Assembly (NCBI GenBank): GCA_958454405.1
Contig: CAUEBO010000012.1
Coordinates: 1 to 62,264 of the forward strand
From: an uncultured Eggerthellaceae bacterium
Lineage (GTDB): Bacteria > Actinomycetota > Coriobacteriia > Coriobacteriales > Eggerthellaceae
Reading direction: 5' to 3'
DNA length: 62,264 nucleotides
The position numbers and the translations under genes were made by a program. The notes under the pieces were generated by a model. The model saw only the letters and a list, made by a program, of their open reading frames with translations. It ran no database searches and was not told the origin of the DNA. Shown here in pieces: positions 49,796 to 58,067 of the stretch. Positions within the stretch are counted from its first letter, which is position 1. Every line of letters begins with the position of its first letter.

Positions 49796-52147
49796 TCAGT
49801 CCTCCTTGCAACGGTGCGAGGCGTCCGGGTTCGCTTGCGGCTGCGATGCCTCGGCATCCCGCAGCTGCCCTTGCGCAGGCAGGAGATGCCCGCGCAGGAA
49901 ATCATCGGCCGGCACGGGGCGGCCGAACGCGAATCCTTGCACGACCTGGCAGCCCCACGTCCTCAGCAGGGACACCTCCCTCGGGGATTCTATGCCCTCG
50001 GCGAGCGTTTCGAATCCCAGCTGGTCGAGAAGCTCGATCACGCCGGCCACGGCCTTGCTTCCCTGCTCGGTTTCCATCGAGTTCCCGAAGAGCGCCCGGT
50101 CCAGCTTCACCGTGTCGAACGAAATGTCTATCAGGGCTGAAAAGGCTGAATAGCCGGTGCCGAAGTCGTCGAGCGACACCTTGAACCCGTTCGATTTGAG
50201 CTCGTGCACCGCGGTGACAAGCTGTTCCTCGTTCTCTGAGACGATGCTTTCAGTCAGCTCGAACTTGATGAGGCGGTAGGGTATCCGGTAGGCGTCCACT
50301 ATCTGCTTGACGCGCGCGACAAGATCGGAGCTGAACAGGTTGCGCCGCGAGAGATTGACCGACACCGGCACGCAGCGCAGCCCCGCATCCAGCCATTCGC
50401 GCAGCCTGATGCAGGCACGTTCGAGCATGTAGCGGTCGATGAGGTCGATGGACCCGTTGCGCTCGAACACGGGAACGAACTCGCCGGGCGTGACCAGCCC
50501 GAGCTCGGGCGACTTCCAGCGCACGAGCGCCTCCGCCCCGCACAGCACGGGCTTGCCTTGGATGTCGTATTGCGGCTGGAAGTAGGCGATGAACTCCTCT
50601 TGCGACAAGGCGCTCGACATGATGGCCTCGATGCGCCGCGTGCGGTTCGCCGCGGCGACGTCGCGCTCGTTGAAGAGGATGATGCGGTCTCCCATATGTT
50701 CCTTCGCTTGAACGAGGGGAACGCCCAGATCCTGGACGATGAGGTTGATGTCGCGCTCGGCGTCTTCGCGTTTCAGCTGGTACACGCAGCACTGCGATGC
50801 GATCTCGTATTGGGTGTCGCGGGGCTGGACGGCCTCGTCGATCGCGTCCATGATGCTGAGCAGGCGCTTCTCGTCGGCTTCGGGGTCCGTCGCCTTGGCG
50901 AGCAGCAGGAACCTGTCGCCGGACAGGCGGGCCACCAGCTCGTCTTCCTGCCTGCCGTCCGACAGGATGCCTCCGATGGTGCAGATGGCCTCGGATCCTT
51001 TCCGATAGCCGAACACGGTGTTGAAGAGCGAGAAGTTCACGAGGTTGAACAGGACGAGGCGGTAGCCGCCGTTGAAGTACTCCGACCGCGAAGCGCTCTT
51101 TCGCTTGAAGGCGAGTTCGTTGTCCAGGTTCGTGAGGCTGTCGGTAAGGGCCGCGTTCGCGAGCGCATGCTCTTTGCTGCGCCGCGTTCTCAGGATGGCG
51201 AACATGAGCAGCGCCACGATTCCGATGACGAAGCCGGCCATCGCGATGGCCGGCAGCACGACGGCGCGGATCTGGCCTTCCAGGTACGCGTTCGATACGA
51301 CCACGTCGACGAACCAGTCGTTGATGCCGATCGGCTGGTACAGGGCGAGCATGGGCGTCCCGTCGGACTGCACGAAGCTGGCCGCGCCTCCAACGCCTTG
51401 GGCGAGGCTGCTCCTCGTTTCGGCCGCGGAACCGGTTCTCCCGTCTTCCATGGAGAGGACGTTGCCCTTGTCGTCGAAGCCGGAGTGCGACCGGAACAGG
51501 ATGGCGCCTTCGGAATCGATGACGTGCACGTAGCCGTTGCCGTCGAACAAGCTGGCGTCGATGGTGCGGGTGAACGCATCGGCCGACGTGAATCCGACGA
51601 GCGCGCCGATGGGATGGCCCCCGCTGTGCTTGATGCTGTACACGGGCACGGCGAACACGACCATCGACTCGCCGGACCAGGAATCGTCGATGGGATCGGT
51701 GACGCAGTCGCCGCCTTCGAACGCCGCTTGCACGTACGCTTCGCCGAGGTAGTCCTGGTCGGGCAGCTGGTGCAGCGTCGTGTCGTAGGCGACGCCGTGC
51801 CCGTCGAGCCCCACGACTTCAATGCGGCTGAACGCGCCCGAGTCGACGACTTCCCGCATGCGGTCGAGCAGGGCCGCATCGTCGTCGATGTTCTCGGCGG
51901 TGACGAACGCCGAAGCGCCGTGCAGGATGTTGAAGTTCCCCTCGATGATGGCGCTCAGGTTGGCGCTCTCCACTTCGGCCGTTTCTTCCATGAAGAGGGT
52001 GAGGGACGCTTTCACCTCTTTGGAGATGACGTTGATGCACAGGACGAGCGCCGCGACGACCAGAAGGAGCCCGCCGGCGCAGGCAAAGGCGATTTTCATG
52101 GCGCTTCTGCGCGGGAGGTTGGGCGTGGTGGCGGCTTGACCGGGCAC
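49796..52147 (-). CDS. Cache-sensor GGDEF-EAL protein; probable cyclic-di-GMP phosphodiesterase
   Basis: A 783-residue membrane protein. Two membrane segments (about 17-40 and 310-335) flank an extracytoplasmic double-Cache-like sensor domain. A GGDEF-like domain follows but its signature reads LSGDRF instead of GGDEF, so cyclase activity is lost. The C-terminal EAL domain keeps the needed residues: GAEALVRW, VNLSRRNL, ELTESIV, LDDFGTGYSAFS, KLDRALF, LAEGIE and VQGFAFGRPVP. It should therefore degrade c-di-GMP in response to an outside ligand. The start is GTG at 52147 with an AAGGA site. Confidence 0.92.
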   Translation of the reverse strand: MPGQAATTPNLPRRSAMKIAFACAGGLLLVVAALVLCINVISKEVKASLTLFMEETAEVESANLSAIIEGNFNILHGASAFVTAENIDDDAALLDRMREVVDSGAFSRIEVVGLDGHGVAYDTTLHQLPDQDYLGEAYVQAAFEGGDCVTDPIDDSWSGESMVVFAVPVYSIKHSGGHPIGALVGFTSADAFTRTIDASLFDGNGYVHVIDSEGAILFRSHSGFDDKGNVLSMEDGRTGSAAETRSSLAQGVGGAASFVQSDGTPMLALYQPIGINDWFVDVVVSNAYLEGQIRAVVLPAIAMAGFVIGIVALLMFAILRTRRSKEHALANAALTDSLTNLDNELAFKRKSASRSEYFNGGYRLVLFNLVNFSLFNTVFGYRKGSEAICTIGGILSDGRQEDELVARLSGDRFLLLAKATDPEADEKRLLSIMDAIDEAVQPRDTQYEIASQCCVYQLKREDAERDINLIVQDLGVPLVQAKEHMGDRIILFNERDVAAANRTRRIEAIMSSALSQEEFIAYFQPQYDIQGKPVLCGAEALVRWKSPELGLVTPGEFVPVFERNGSIDLIDRYMLERACIRLREWLDAGLRCVPVSVNLSRRNLFSSDLVARVKQIVDAYRIPYRLIKFELTESIVSENEEQLVTAVHELKSNGFKVSLDDFGTGYSAFSALIDISFDTVKLDRALFGNSMETEQGSKAVAGVIELLDQLGFETLAEGIESPREVSLLRTWGCQVVQGFAFGRPVPADDFLRGHLLPAQGQLRDAEASQPQANPDASHRCKED

Positions 52148-52914
52148 GTTCTGCGTCCTTCGGCAATGGGTTGATTGATCTGGGGATTATCGTTTCCAGC
52201 AAGGAGTATAGCAGACCTTCCCCAAGCGGGCGCCTATCGTGGAGAACTCATATCCGGCACCACCCGCCTGCGGGGCTTGGTGCGGCTCTGGGCCCGCAGC
52301 CCGCGCCGGGAAGCCGGAAACGACCGGAAACACCCCCCATCTTTTGGCGCACGATGCTCCGAAATCGGCTTTCCGCCGTCGAACCACCGTTGCCGCAGTT
52401 CCGGTCAATCCGCCTCCATGATGCCGGCATCCAGCCCGACGGCAAGCGGATCGGCTCGAAGGCCTGCGCACGCCGATGCGCGTCATAGGCGGTTCGGCAG
52501 CGGAATCGGCTTCTCGTGGCAGGTTTTGACGATAATCTGCCATCGCGCGGGGAGCCATCCGGAAGCCGGATTTCCCGCCGCCCCGCCGACCAGGCAAAAC
52601 GGAGAAGGCTAGAACCGAGGGCGGCGCGCACGGCCGAATCGGCCCCTTCGAACAGCAGATTATCGTCGTTTTCTGCCACGAACGAGGAGTTCCGGCGCGC
52701 GCAAGGGGCCAGCCAAGGCCCAGCCGAGGCCGCCAGGGCGGCAGCGGGGCGCCGGCGCGCAGGCGGCCCGTTCCGCCCGCATAGCTCGCGTCGCGCATCC
52801 GACGCGCCGCCGCCTGCACATGCGTGCATTCGCTGCCGTTCTCGTGCGCGAGGCGCGTTCTGCCCGATGCCGGTGACGTTCTCGCGCTGCGCCGAACTGC
52901 CCTATAATAGGCGC
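52148..52914. other. Long intergenic region (767 bases) with inverted repeats
   Basis: No coding frame here has credible composition or a ribosome site. The region is rich in variants of GGAAGCCGGA and GGAATCGGC and contains a striking 27-base inverted repeat pair at 52514 and 52655, listed separately. The right end carries the kinase promoter. Confidence 0.6.
52514..52681. repeat. Inverted repeat pair (27 bases each) enclosing 114 bases
   Basis: Left arm 52514-52540: TCGTGGCAG, GTTTT, then GACGATAATCTGC. Right arm 52655-52681 is the reverse complement except that the middle five bases are again GTTTT on the plus strand, so 22 of 27 bases pair. A folded RNA would have a long stem with a symmetric 5 by 5 internal loop. 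It could be a small non-autonomous mobile element or a structured RNA. Confidence 0.65.
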
Positions 52915-52917
52915 ATG
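52903..52917 (+). promoter_or_regulatory. -10 element immediately before the membrane Ser/Thr kinase start
   Basis: A perfect TATAAT (52903-52908) ends six bases before the ATG at 52915, so the transcript would begin at or next to the start codon. No Shine-Dalgarno sequence is present, and the -35 region is poor. Confidence 0.65.
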
Positions 52918-54828
52918 GTACGCAGCCAGCAGCTCATATTGAACCGGTATCGACCCATCGAGGAGGCGGGTTCGGGCGGTTTCGGCACGGTGCAGATCGC
53001 CTGGGACACGCGCATCCAGCGCAAGGTGGCCATCAAATGCATCGAGCTCGATGAGACGGACGTCGCCCGCGCGGCCCTTCCGGGCGCCAACGCGGTGTCC
53101 GACGCGGGCGCGACCGTTCCCGTTTGGGACGAAGACCGCGGGTTCGTGACGGGCGATTCGGAGGAGTTCGACGCTTTTGGCGAAGAGACCGGAGACGAGC
53201 CGTTCGTGCGCTCGCTCGCGCATCTGCCGGGCCTCGACGAGGCCCGAACCGCCGCCATGCTGAGCGATGCGAGCATCGTGGCGGTGTACGACTTCGAGGT
53301 GCAGGGGTCCACCGCCTACCTCATCATGGAATGCGTCGAAGGCATCACGCTCGGGCAGCTGCTCCGGCGCTACGACGAGCAGCTGTCGCTCGACATCGTG
53401 GCCGCCGTCTTCGCGGCCGTGTCGCATGCGCTGGAGGTGGCCCACGACAACCAGGTGCTCCATCTGGACATCAAGCCGGACAACGTGCTGATCAACCGGC
53501 AGGGTCAAGTGAAGGTGACCGACTTCGGCCTGGCCACGCTGGCCGACGCGTCCGGCTTCGGCGCAGCGGGCGGCGGCACCATCGGCTACATGCCGCCCGA
53601 GCAGATGCGCCAGGAGAGCCTTGACGCGCGCTGCGACGAATGGGCGCTCGCCTCGGTGGTGTACGAGATGCTGGCGGGCGAGAATCCCTTCCTGGCGCCC
53701 GATTTCGAACGGGCCGAAGCCGCCATCGAGGAGGCCGAGCTCGTGCTGCCGTCGTTGTGCTGGGACGGCCTCGACGCCGCGGTCGACGACGTCATCTTCT
53801 ACGCGCTCGATCCGGACCGCGAGGAACGCTACGACAACGTGACGGACTTCGCCGAGGAGCTGGAACCCTTTTTGGGAGACCCGAAGCGCGGCGTGCGCGA
53901 GCTCGCCGCCATCGTGGGATGCGCCCAGATGGACGACGACGAGGACGAGGCCGCGTACGAGGAGCCGCGTCCGCGCGTGCCGCTGCGCGACCGCATCACG
54001 CGGCGGCAGCTTGCAGTGGCGGCGCATGCCGTCGGCGCGCTCGGCAGCGCGCTCGTCGCGTTCACGGCCTTCGCCAATCTTCCCCAGGTGAGCGGCTGGG
54101 ACAATCCCGTGTTCTGGGGGCTCGTCGCACTCGTGGCGCTCGCCGGGGCGCTGAAGCCCCATTTGGGCGCGCTGCTGGCCTTCTGCGCCCTGTCCGCGGC
54201 CTTCATCGCCCAGGACGCTCCTGCTGCAGGATGCGTGCTGTTGGCGGCGACGTGCGCCTGGTGGTACTTCGCGGGGCGCGACGGAAACGGCGCCGCGAAT
54301 GCGGGCCTGGCTCCGGCTCTGGCCGGCGCCGTGGGCGGAGGGCAGCTGGCGCCGCTCGCCGCGGGGTTCTGCCTGAGGCCTGCCCGCGCGCTGGGCACGG
54401 CCGCGTACTGCGTGCTGGTGGGCACGCTGCTGGCGGCGCTCGGCTCTTCCAGTCTGCTGGGCTGGGACGTGCGGGCGTTCTGGGACTTCGGTGGGCGCGT
54501 GGACGTGCAGGCCGCCTTGGGATCGATGCTCGTGCAGCCGGCGTACTGGTGCGTTGCCGTCAGCTGGCTGGCTGCGGCCCCCGTGCTGGCGCTCTGCCGC
54601 CTGCGCCGCACGCGCGCGTCAGCCGTGCTGGGCACCTGCCTTGCCGGAGCGCTGCTGCTGGGGGGCGTGTGCGCGGCGGCGTGGCTGTCCACGGACCAGC
54701 GCAGCTGGGCGCCGTCGGCGATCGCGCTGGCATGCACGCTCGTCCCCATCGCCGTCATGCTCGTTGCCGGCGCGCTTGCCCCCGATCCTCCCGAGGAAGA
54801 CGAGCCGGAGTTCGATTTCCAGGCGTGA
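52915..54828 (+). CDS. Ser/Thr protein kinase with polytopic C-terminus
   Basis: A 637-residue protein. The kinase domain (about 1-330) has GSGGFGTVQIAWD (ATP loop), VAIKCIEL (Lys), the catalytic HLDIKPDNVLIN, TDFGLATL and a PPEQ version of the APE motif. Between the ATP Lys and the C-helix it carries an unusual acidic insertion of about 60 residues. After an acidic linker (CAQMDDDEDEAAYEE) about eight hydrophobic segments fill residues 365-620, unlike PASTA-type kinases with a single segment. It is not in the fha/pstP operon. The start at 52915 agrees with the promoter; the frame stays open farther upstream but without a ribosome site. Confidence 0.9.
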   Translation: MVRSQQLILNRYRPIEEAGSGGFGTVQIAWDTRIQRKVAIKCIELDETDVARAALPGANAVSDAGATVPVWDEDRGFVTGDSEEFDAFGEETGDEPFVRSLAHLPGLDEARTAAMLSDASIVAVYDFEVQGSTAYLIMECVEGITLGQLLRRYDEQLSLDIVAAVFAAVSHALEVAHDNQVLHLDIKPDNVLINRQGQVKVTDFGLATLADASGFGAAGGGTIGYMPPEQMRQESLDARCDEWALASVVYEMLAGENPFLAPDFERAEAAIEEAELVLPSLCWDGLDAAVDDVIFYALDPDREERYDNVTDFAEELEPFLGDPKRGVRELAAIVGCAQMDDDEDEAAYEEPRPRVPLRDRITRRQLAVAAHAVGALGSALVAFTAFANLPQVSGWDNPVFWGLVALVALAGALKPHLGALLAFCALSAAFIAQDAPAAGCVLLAATCAWWYFAGRDGNGAANAGLAPALAGAVGGGQLAPLAAGFCLRPARALGTAAYCVLVGTLLAALGSSSLLGWDVRAFWDFGGRVDVQAALGSMLVQPAYWCVAVSWLAAAPVLALCRLRRTRASAVLGTCLAGALLLGGVCAAAWLSTDQRSWAPSAIALACTLVPIAVMLVAGALAPDPPEEDEPEFDFQA

Positions 54829-54853
54829 GAACGCTCGCGCGCCCCGCGCCGAC

Positions 54854-55648
54854 TTACCAGATGGAGCGGCCCCCGTCCACGTACAGCGGATGCCCGGTGA
54901 TCATGTCGGTGCAGTCGCTTGCCAGGAACAGCGCCGCCGCCGCGATGTCGAGCGGGTCCCCCACCTTGCGCAGGTGCGGGATGGGCCGTGTGATGGCTTC
55001 GTACGCCTTCTCCTTCTCCAGCGTGTCCTGCGTCATGTTCGTGTTGACGTAGCCGGGGCAGATGCAATTCGCGCGAATGTTGAAGCGCGCCCATTCGAAA
55101 GCCATGCCGCGCGTCATCTGCAGCACGCCGGCCTTCGCGGCCAGGTACGGCATCATGCGCGTGGACGCCACGCGGGCGACCACCGACGCCAGGTTGATGA
55201 TGTTGCCCTTCTTCTGCTCGATCATGTGGGAGACGACCTTCTGGGTGAGGAAGAAGACGGCTTTCAGATCGGTGTCGATGATGCGGTCCCACTCCTCTTC
55301 GTCGACGTCCACCGCGAGGGCGGTCATGCCCACGCCGGCGTTGTTCACGAGGATGTCGATGCGGCCGAACTCCTCGATGGCGCGCGCCACGAGCGCGTCG
55401 CGGTCTTCGGCCGACCTTACGTCGCAGCGCTGCGCGACCGCGCGCGAGCCCGTCGACTCCTCCATGATCTCGATGGCGCGCTTTTCAAGCTCGATGTGGT
55501 CGAGGTCGGCCAGCACGACGTTCGCGCCGTAGGCGGCGAAGGTGCGCGCGATGCCGCGGCCGATGCCGATGGGGCTGCCCGCCCCGGTGACGATGGCCGT
55601 CTTCCCCGTCAGGTCGAAGCGGGGGATTTCCAGTTCGGTCGGTTCCAT
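54854..55648 (-). CDS. Short-chain dehydrogenase/reductase (SDR)
   Basis: A 264-residue classical SDR. The nucleotide loop reads TGAGSPIGIGRG, an Asp after the second strand (LADLDHIE) favours NAD(H), and NNAG, the catalytic Ser in NLASVVARVAS, and YLAAK (Tyr and Lys) are intact, followed by PGYVNT. It would oxidise or reduce a hydroxyl/keto group. Eggerthella relatives include bile-acid hydroxysteroid dehydrogenases, but the sequence alone does not establish a steroid substrate. It follows the Tat flavoprotein by 362 bases on the same strand. The ATG at 55648 is chosen over an upstream one for its AGAGGG site. Confidence 0.91.
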   Translation of the reverse strand: MEPTELEIPRFDLTGKTAIVTGAGSPIGIGRGIARTFAAYGANVVLADLDHIELEKRAIEIMEESTGSRAVAQRCDVRSAEDRDALVARAIEEFGRIDILVNNAGVGMTALAVDVDEEEWDRIIDTDLKAVFFLTQKVVSHMIEQKKGNIINLASVVARVASTRMMPYLAAKAGVLQMTRGMAFEWARFNIRANCICPGYVNTNMTQDTLEKEKAYEAITRPIPHLRKVGDPLDIAAAALFLASDCTDMITGHPLYVDGGRSIW

Positions 55649-56010
55649 AGCGCCCTCTTTTCTGCGCAGGCCCGTGCCTTCTTCGGGTGCTCGTGCGGCC
55701 GGATCTCCCTGCGCGACGATGGGGATACCCGATGCGATTGTTGCAGCTCGCGGGGCGCTTGTCAAAAGCCCCAACTTTTATTTCGGACGGGAAGATGGAC
55801 CGGCTCGCTTGAGCTCTGCCGCGCAGGAGCCCGATGGGGACGTCCGGGTCCGTCGGGTGGGAGCATGCAAAGGAAAGCGCTCGCCGAGGCTTGGGAAGCG
55901 CCGGCGAGCGCGATGGCGGGACGGCCGCGGGAAGGGAGGGATGGCGGCCGTCCCGCCGGGAAGGGATGCGCGGCTGCGGATCGCGCCGCAGCCGCGCAGG
56001 GGAGGGTTGG
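55649..56010. other. Intergenic region with three consecutive hairpins
   Basis: In this 362-base gap, perfect stems lie at 55877-55911 (10 bp), 55915-55957 (14 bp) and 55967-55998 (13 bp). The last is the likely terminator of the flavoprotein gene. An AAAAG/CTTTT pair near 55762-55777 lies upstream of the SDR. No gene is seen. Confidence 0.6.
55967..55998 (-). terminator. Terminator of the second Tat flavoprotein gene
   Basis: A 13-bp perfect stem, TGCGCGGCTGCGG (55967-55979) with its complement at 55986-55998, and a 6-base loop, 12 bases after the stop codon. The tail on the minus strand, TCCCTTCCC, is not strongly T-rich. Confidence 0.7.
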
Positions 56011-57861
56011 TTACTTCACCGTGCCGCCCGCGACGATCTTGCCCGCCACGTAGCCGTGCGTGAGCGCCATGCCCACGGAGCTGCCCGCAGCCGGCGTGGA
56101 GTAGGCGTTCCCGAAGCGCTGGCCCAGGCAGTTGCCCACCGCGTACAGGCCCTTGATGGGGGTTTTCAGGTCGGAGGAGAGCACGTTCAGGTCGTCGTCG
56201 GTGACCATGCCGCACAGGCTGACCAGGCCCACGTACCCGCGGCCGGTGTTCGGCTGCGCCGATCCGAAGAACGGCGGGTTCTCGATCGGGCTCATGAACA
56301 CGGAGTCCTTGCCGAAGTCGGAATCCTCGCCGGCGCGGCACAGCTCGTTGTAGTGCTCGACGGTGGCGAGCGCTTGCTTTTTGGCGTCGCCTTCGTAGCC
56401 CAGGTAGTCCAGCAGCTCGTCGATGGTGTCGGCGGCGTACACCTGGTCGGGCATGGTGTTGTCGTACTCGATGACGTACACGCCGTCCACGCTCACGCCT
56501 TCCGCGCCCTTGCCCACGGCCGACTGCATCTGCTCGTCCATACGGTCCATGATCTTGATGATGTCGACGCCCGCCGCGCCCCAGTTGGGGGAGAAGTGGT
56601 CGGTCGAGCACTGCTTCATGACGTCCATGTACTTGGAGTCGCAGATGGTGGCCAGGATGCCGCGCGGCTGCTTCAAGGTGGTCGGCTTGATGTAGGGGGT
56701 CATGGCCTCGTTCATGAACCGCTTGCCGTAGTCGTTCAGCCACAGAAACGGCGTGGTGCCCCAGGGGCCGGCGTTGCCGCCGTTGGTGTTCATGCACGGG
56801 CGCGGCGCCTGCTCGATGAAGCCGCCCGCCCAGCAGCCCAGCTTGTGGCCGGTTCCCTTGTTGTTGCTCTCCCCGGTCATCTCCTCGCGCGGGATGTCGC
56901 AGCGCAGCGACTGCTCGTTGATGTCGGTGCACAGGTTCACCACCATGTCGGGGTTCGCGCCGAAGTCGCCGGTCGCCAGGATGACGCCCTTCGAGGCGTT
57001 GTAGCGCGCGTAGCCGTCCGGCCCCTTCGCGATGACGCCCGTCACGTCGCCGGCGTCGTTCTGCTCGAGCACGGTGACGTCGGTTTCGAAGAAGTACTCG
57101 GCGCCCAGCTTCTCGGCGGCCTCTTTGCAGTACAGCGCGATCTCGGTCATGCGCGACACGTCCTCGCGCCCGCAGACGGGCGTGGGGTTCTTGGTGCTCA
57201 GGTTCTGGATGGTGGTCGCCCAGGACTTGAACCCGCCGCGCTCGAAGGGGTAGAAGCTGCCGTCGGGCATGTTGTAGGCCACCTGGATCTGGGCCTGGCC
57301 CGTTTCAAGGTCGAACAGGTTCGACGTCTCGGGTATCTGCGCCACGATGTTGTCCAGCATGTCGCCGGAGTTCGCCACGAACTTGCGGATGATCTCGGCG
57401 CTGACGCGCCCGCCGCCGCGGCGGATGAACTCGGCCACGATGTCGCCCACCTTGTAGGGGCCGTATCCCTTCTCGACGAGCCACTGGGCGTTGAACGCGC
57501 AGATGTCGTTGCCCAGCTGGACCCAGGACGCCTCCGGCTGGATTTCCAGCACGGCGACTTTCGCGCCTTCCTGGGCCGCCGCGAGCGCTGCCTGCACGCC
57601 GGCGTTGCCGCCGCCGCACACCACGACGTCGTACTCCTTGGTTTCAGCGATGTCGCCTTCGTCCACGACGGGCTTCTCGCCCAGCCAGTCCTCCGAGCAT
57701 TCGTAGCCCTTGGGCGCCGCGGCCGAGTCCGTCTGGGCGCCGCTTCCCCCCTCCGACGGCTGTGCCGGGCTGCAGCCGGCCAGCGCAGCTCCGCCGGCGG
57801 CCAGCGCTCCGGTTGCCAGCGCGCCCTTGAGGAAGTTCCGACGATCGATAGCGTGTTCCAT
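56011..57861 (-). CDS. Tat-exported lipoprotein FAD-dependent reductase, second copy
   Basis: A 616-residue flavoprotein. It begins with a twin-arginine signal (DRRNFLKGALATGALAAGG) ending in the lipobox LAGC, then DVVVCGGGNAGVQAALAAAQ as the FAD loop (about residues 73-92) and GLYAVGNCLGQRFG at the C-terminal FAD contact. It has no FMN domain or heme motif, so it needs an external electron donor. It is related in layout to the protein at 25133-26875 but is clearly a different paralogue. The divergent LuxR-type gene is a likely regulator. ATG at 57861 has an AAAGGA site. Confidence 0.91.
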   Translation of the reverse strand: MEHAIDRRNFLKGALATGALAAGGAALAGCSPAQPSEGGSGAQTDSAAAPKGYECSEDWLGEKPVVDEGDIAETKEYDVVVCGGGNAGVQAALAAAQEGAKVAVLEIQPEASWVQLGNDICAFNAQWLVEKGYGPYKVGDIVAEFIRRGGGRVSAEIIRKFVANSGDMLDNIVAQIPETSNLFDLETGQAQIQVAYNMPDGSFYPFERGGFKSWATTIQNLSTKNPTPVCGREDVSRMTEIALYCKEAAEKLGAEYFFETDVTVLEQNDAGDVTGVIAKGPDGYARYNASKGVILATGDFGANPDMVVNLCTDINEQSLRCDIPREEMTGESNNKGTGHKLGCWAGGFIEQAPRPCMNTNGGNAGPWGTTPFLWLNDYGKRFMNEAMTPYIKPTTLKQPRGILATICDSKYMDVMKQCSTDHFSPNWGAAGVDIIKIMDRMDEQMQSAVGKGAEGVSVDGVYVIEYDNTMPDQVYAADTIDELLDYLGYEGDAKKQALATVEHYNELCRAGEDSDFGKDSVFMSPIENPPFFGSAQPNTGRGYVGLVSLCGMVTDDDLNVLSSDLKTPIKGLYAVGNCLGQRFGNAYSTPAAGSSVGMALTHGYVAGKIVAGGTVK

Positions 57862-57995
57862 GATGCATCCTTTCCTTGGGATTGCAGCGCTTGCGAACTG
57901 CCCGTGCGCCCGCGTCAGCTGATGATGCCGGGCGGGCGCTCCCCTGCAAGCGCCTTCGCCTGCATGCTCGCACGCCGCGCCGTTTCCGTCGCCGT

Positions 57996-58008
57996 CCATC
58001 CCGGATGG
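57996..58008. promoter_or_regulatory. Palindrome in the divergent flavoprotein/LuxR promoter region
   Basis: CCATCC, C, GGATGG: six-base arms around a single base, in the middle of the 206-base gap between two divergent genes. It is a candidate LuxR operator. Confidence 0.35.
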
Positions 58009-58067
58009 TTTCGTTTCCGCTCGTCGCGCGGCCTATCAAAAGTTGGTAGGTTTGGTGCGGAGGAGGT

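Noticed and set aside
52187..52819. Open frames of about 200 codons in the 767-base gap before the kinase
   Set aside because: Both strands give Arg/Ala/Pro-rich sequence without domain or ribosome site, and they cross the inverted-repeat unit.
54854..55648. Naming the SDR as a bile-acid hydroxysteroid dehydrogenase
   Set aside because: All classical SDRs share the visible motifs; the neighbourhood is suggestive but not evidence of steroid substrate.
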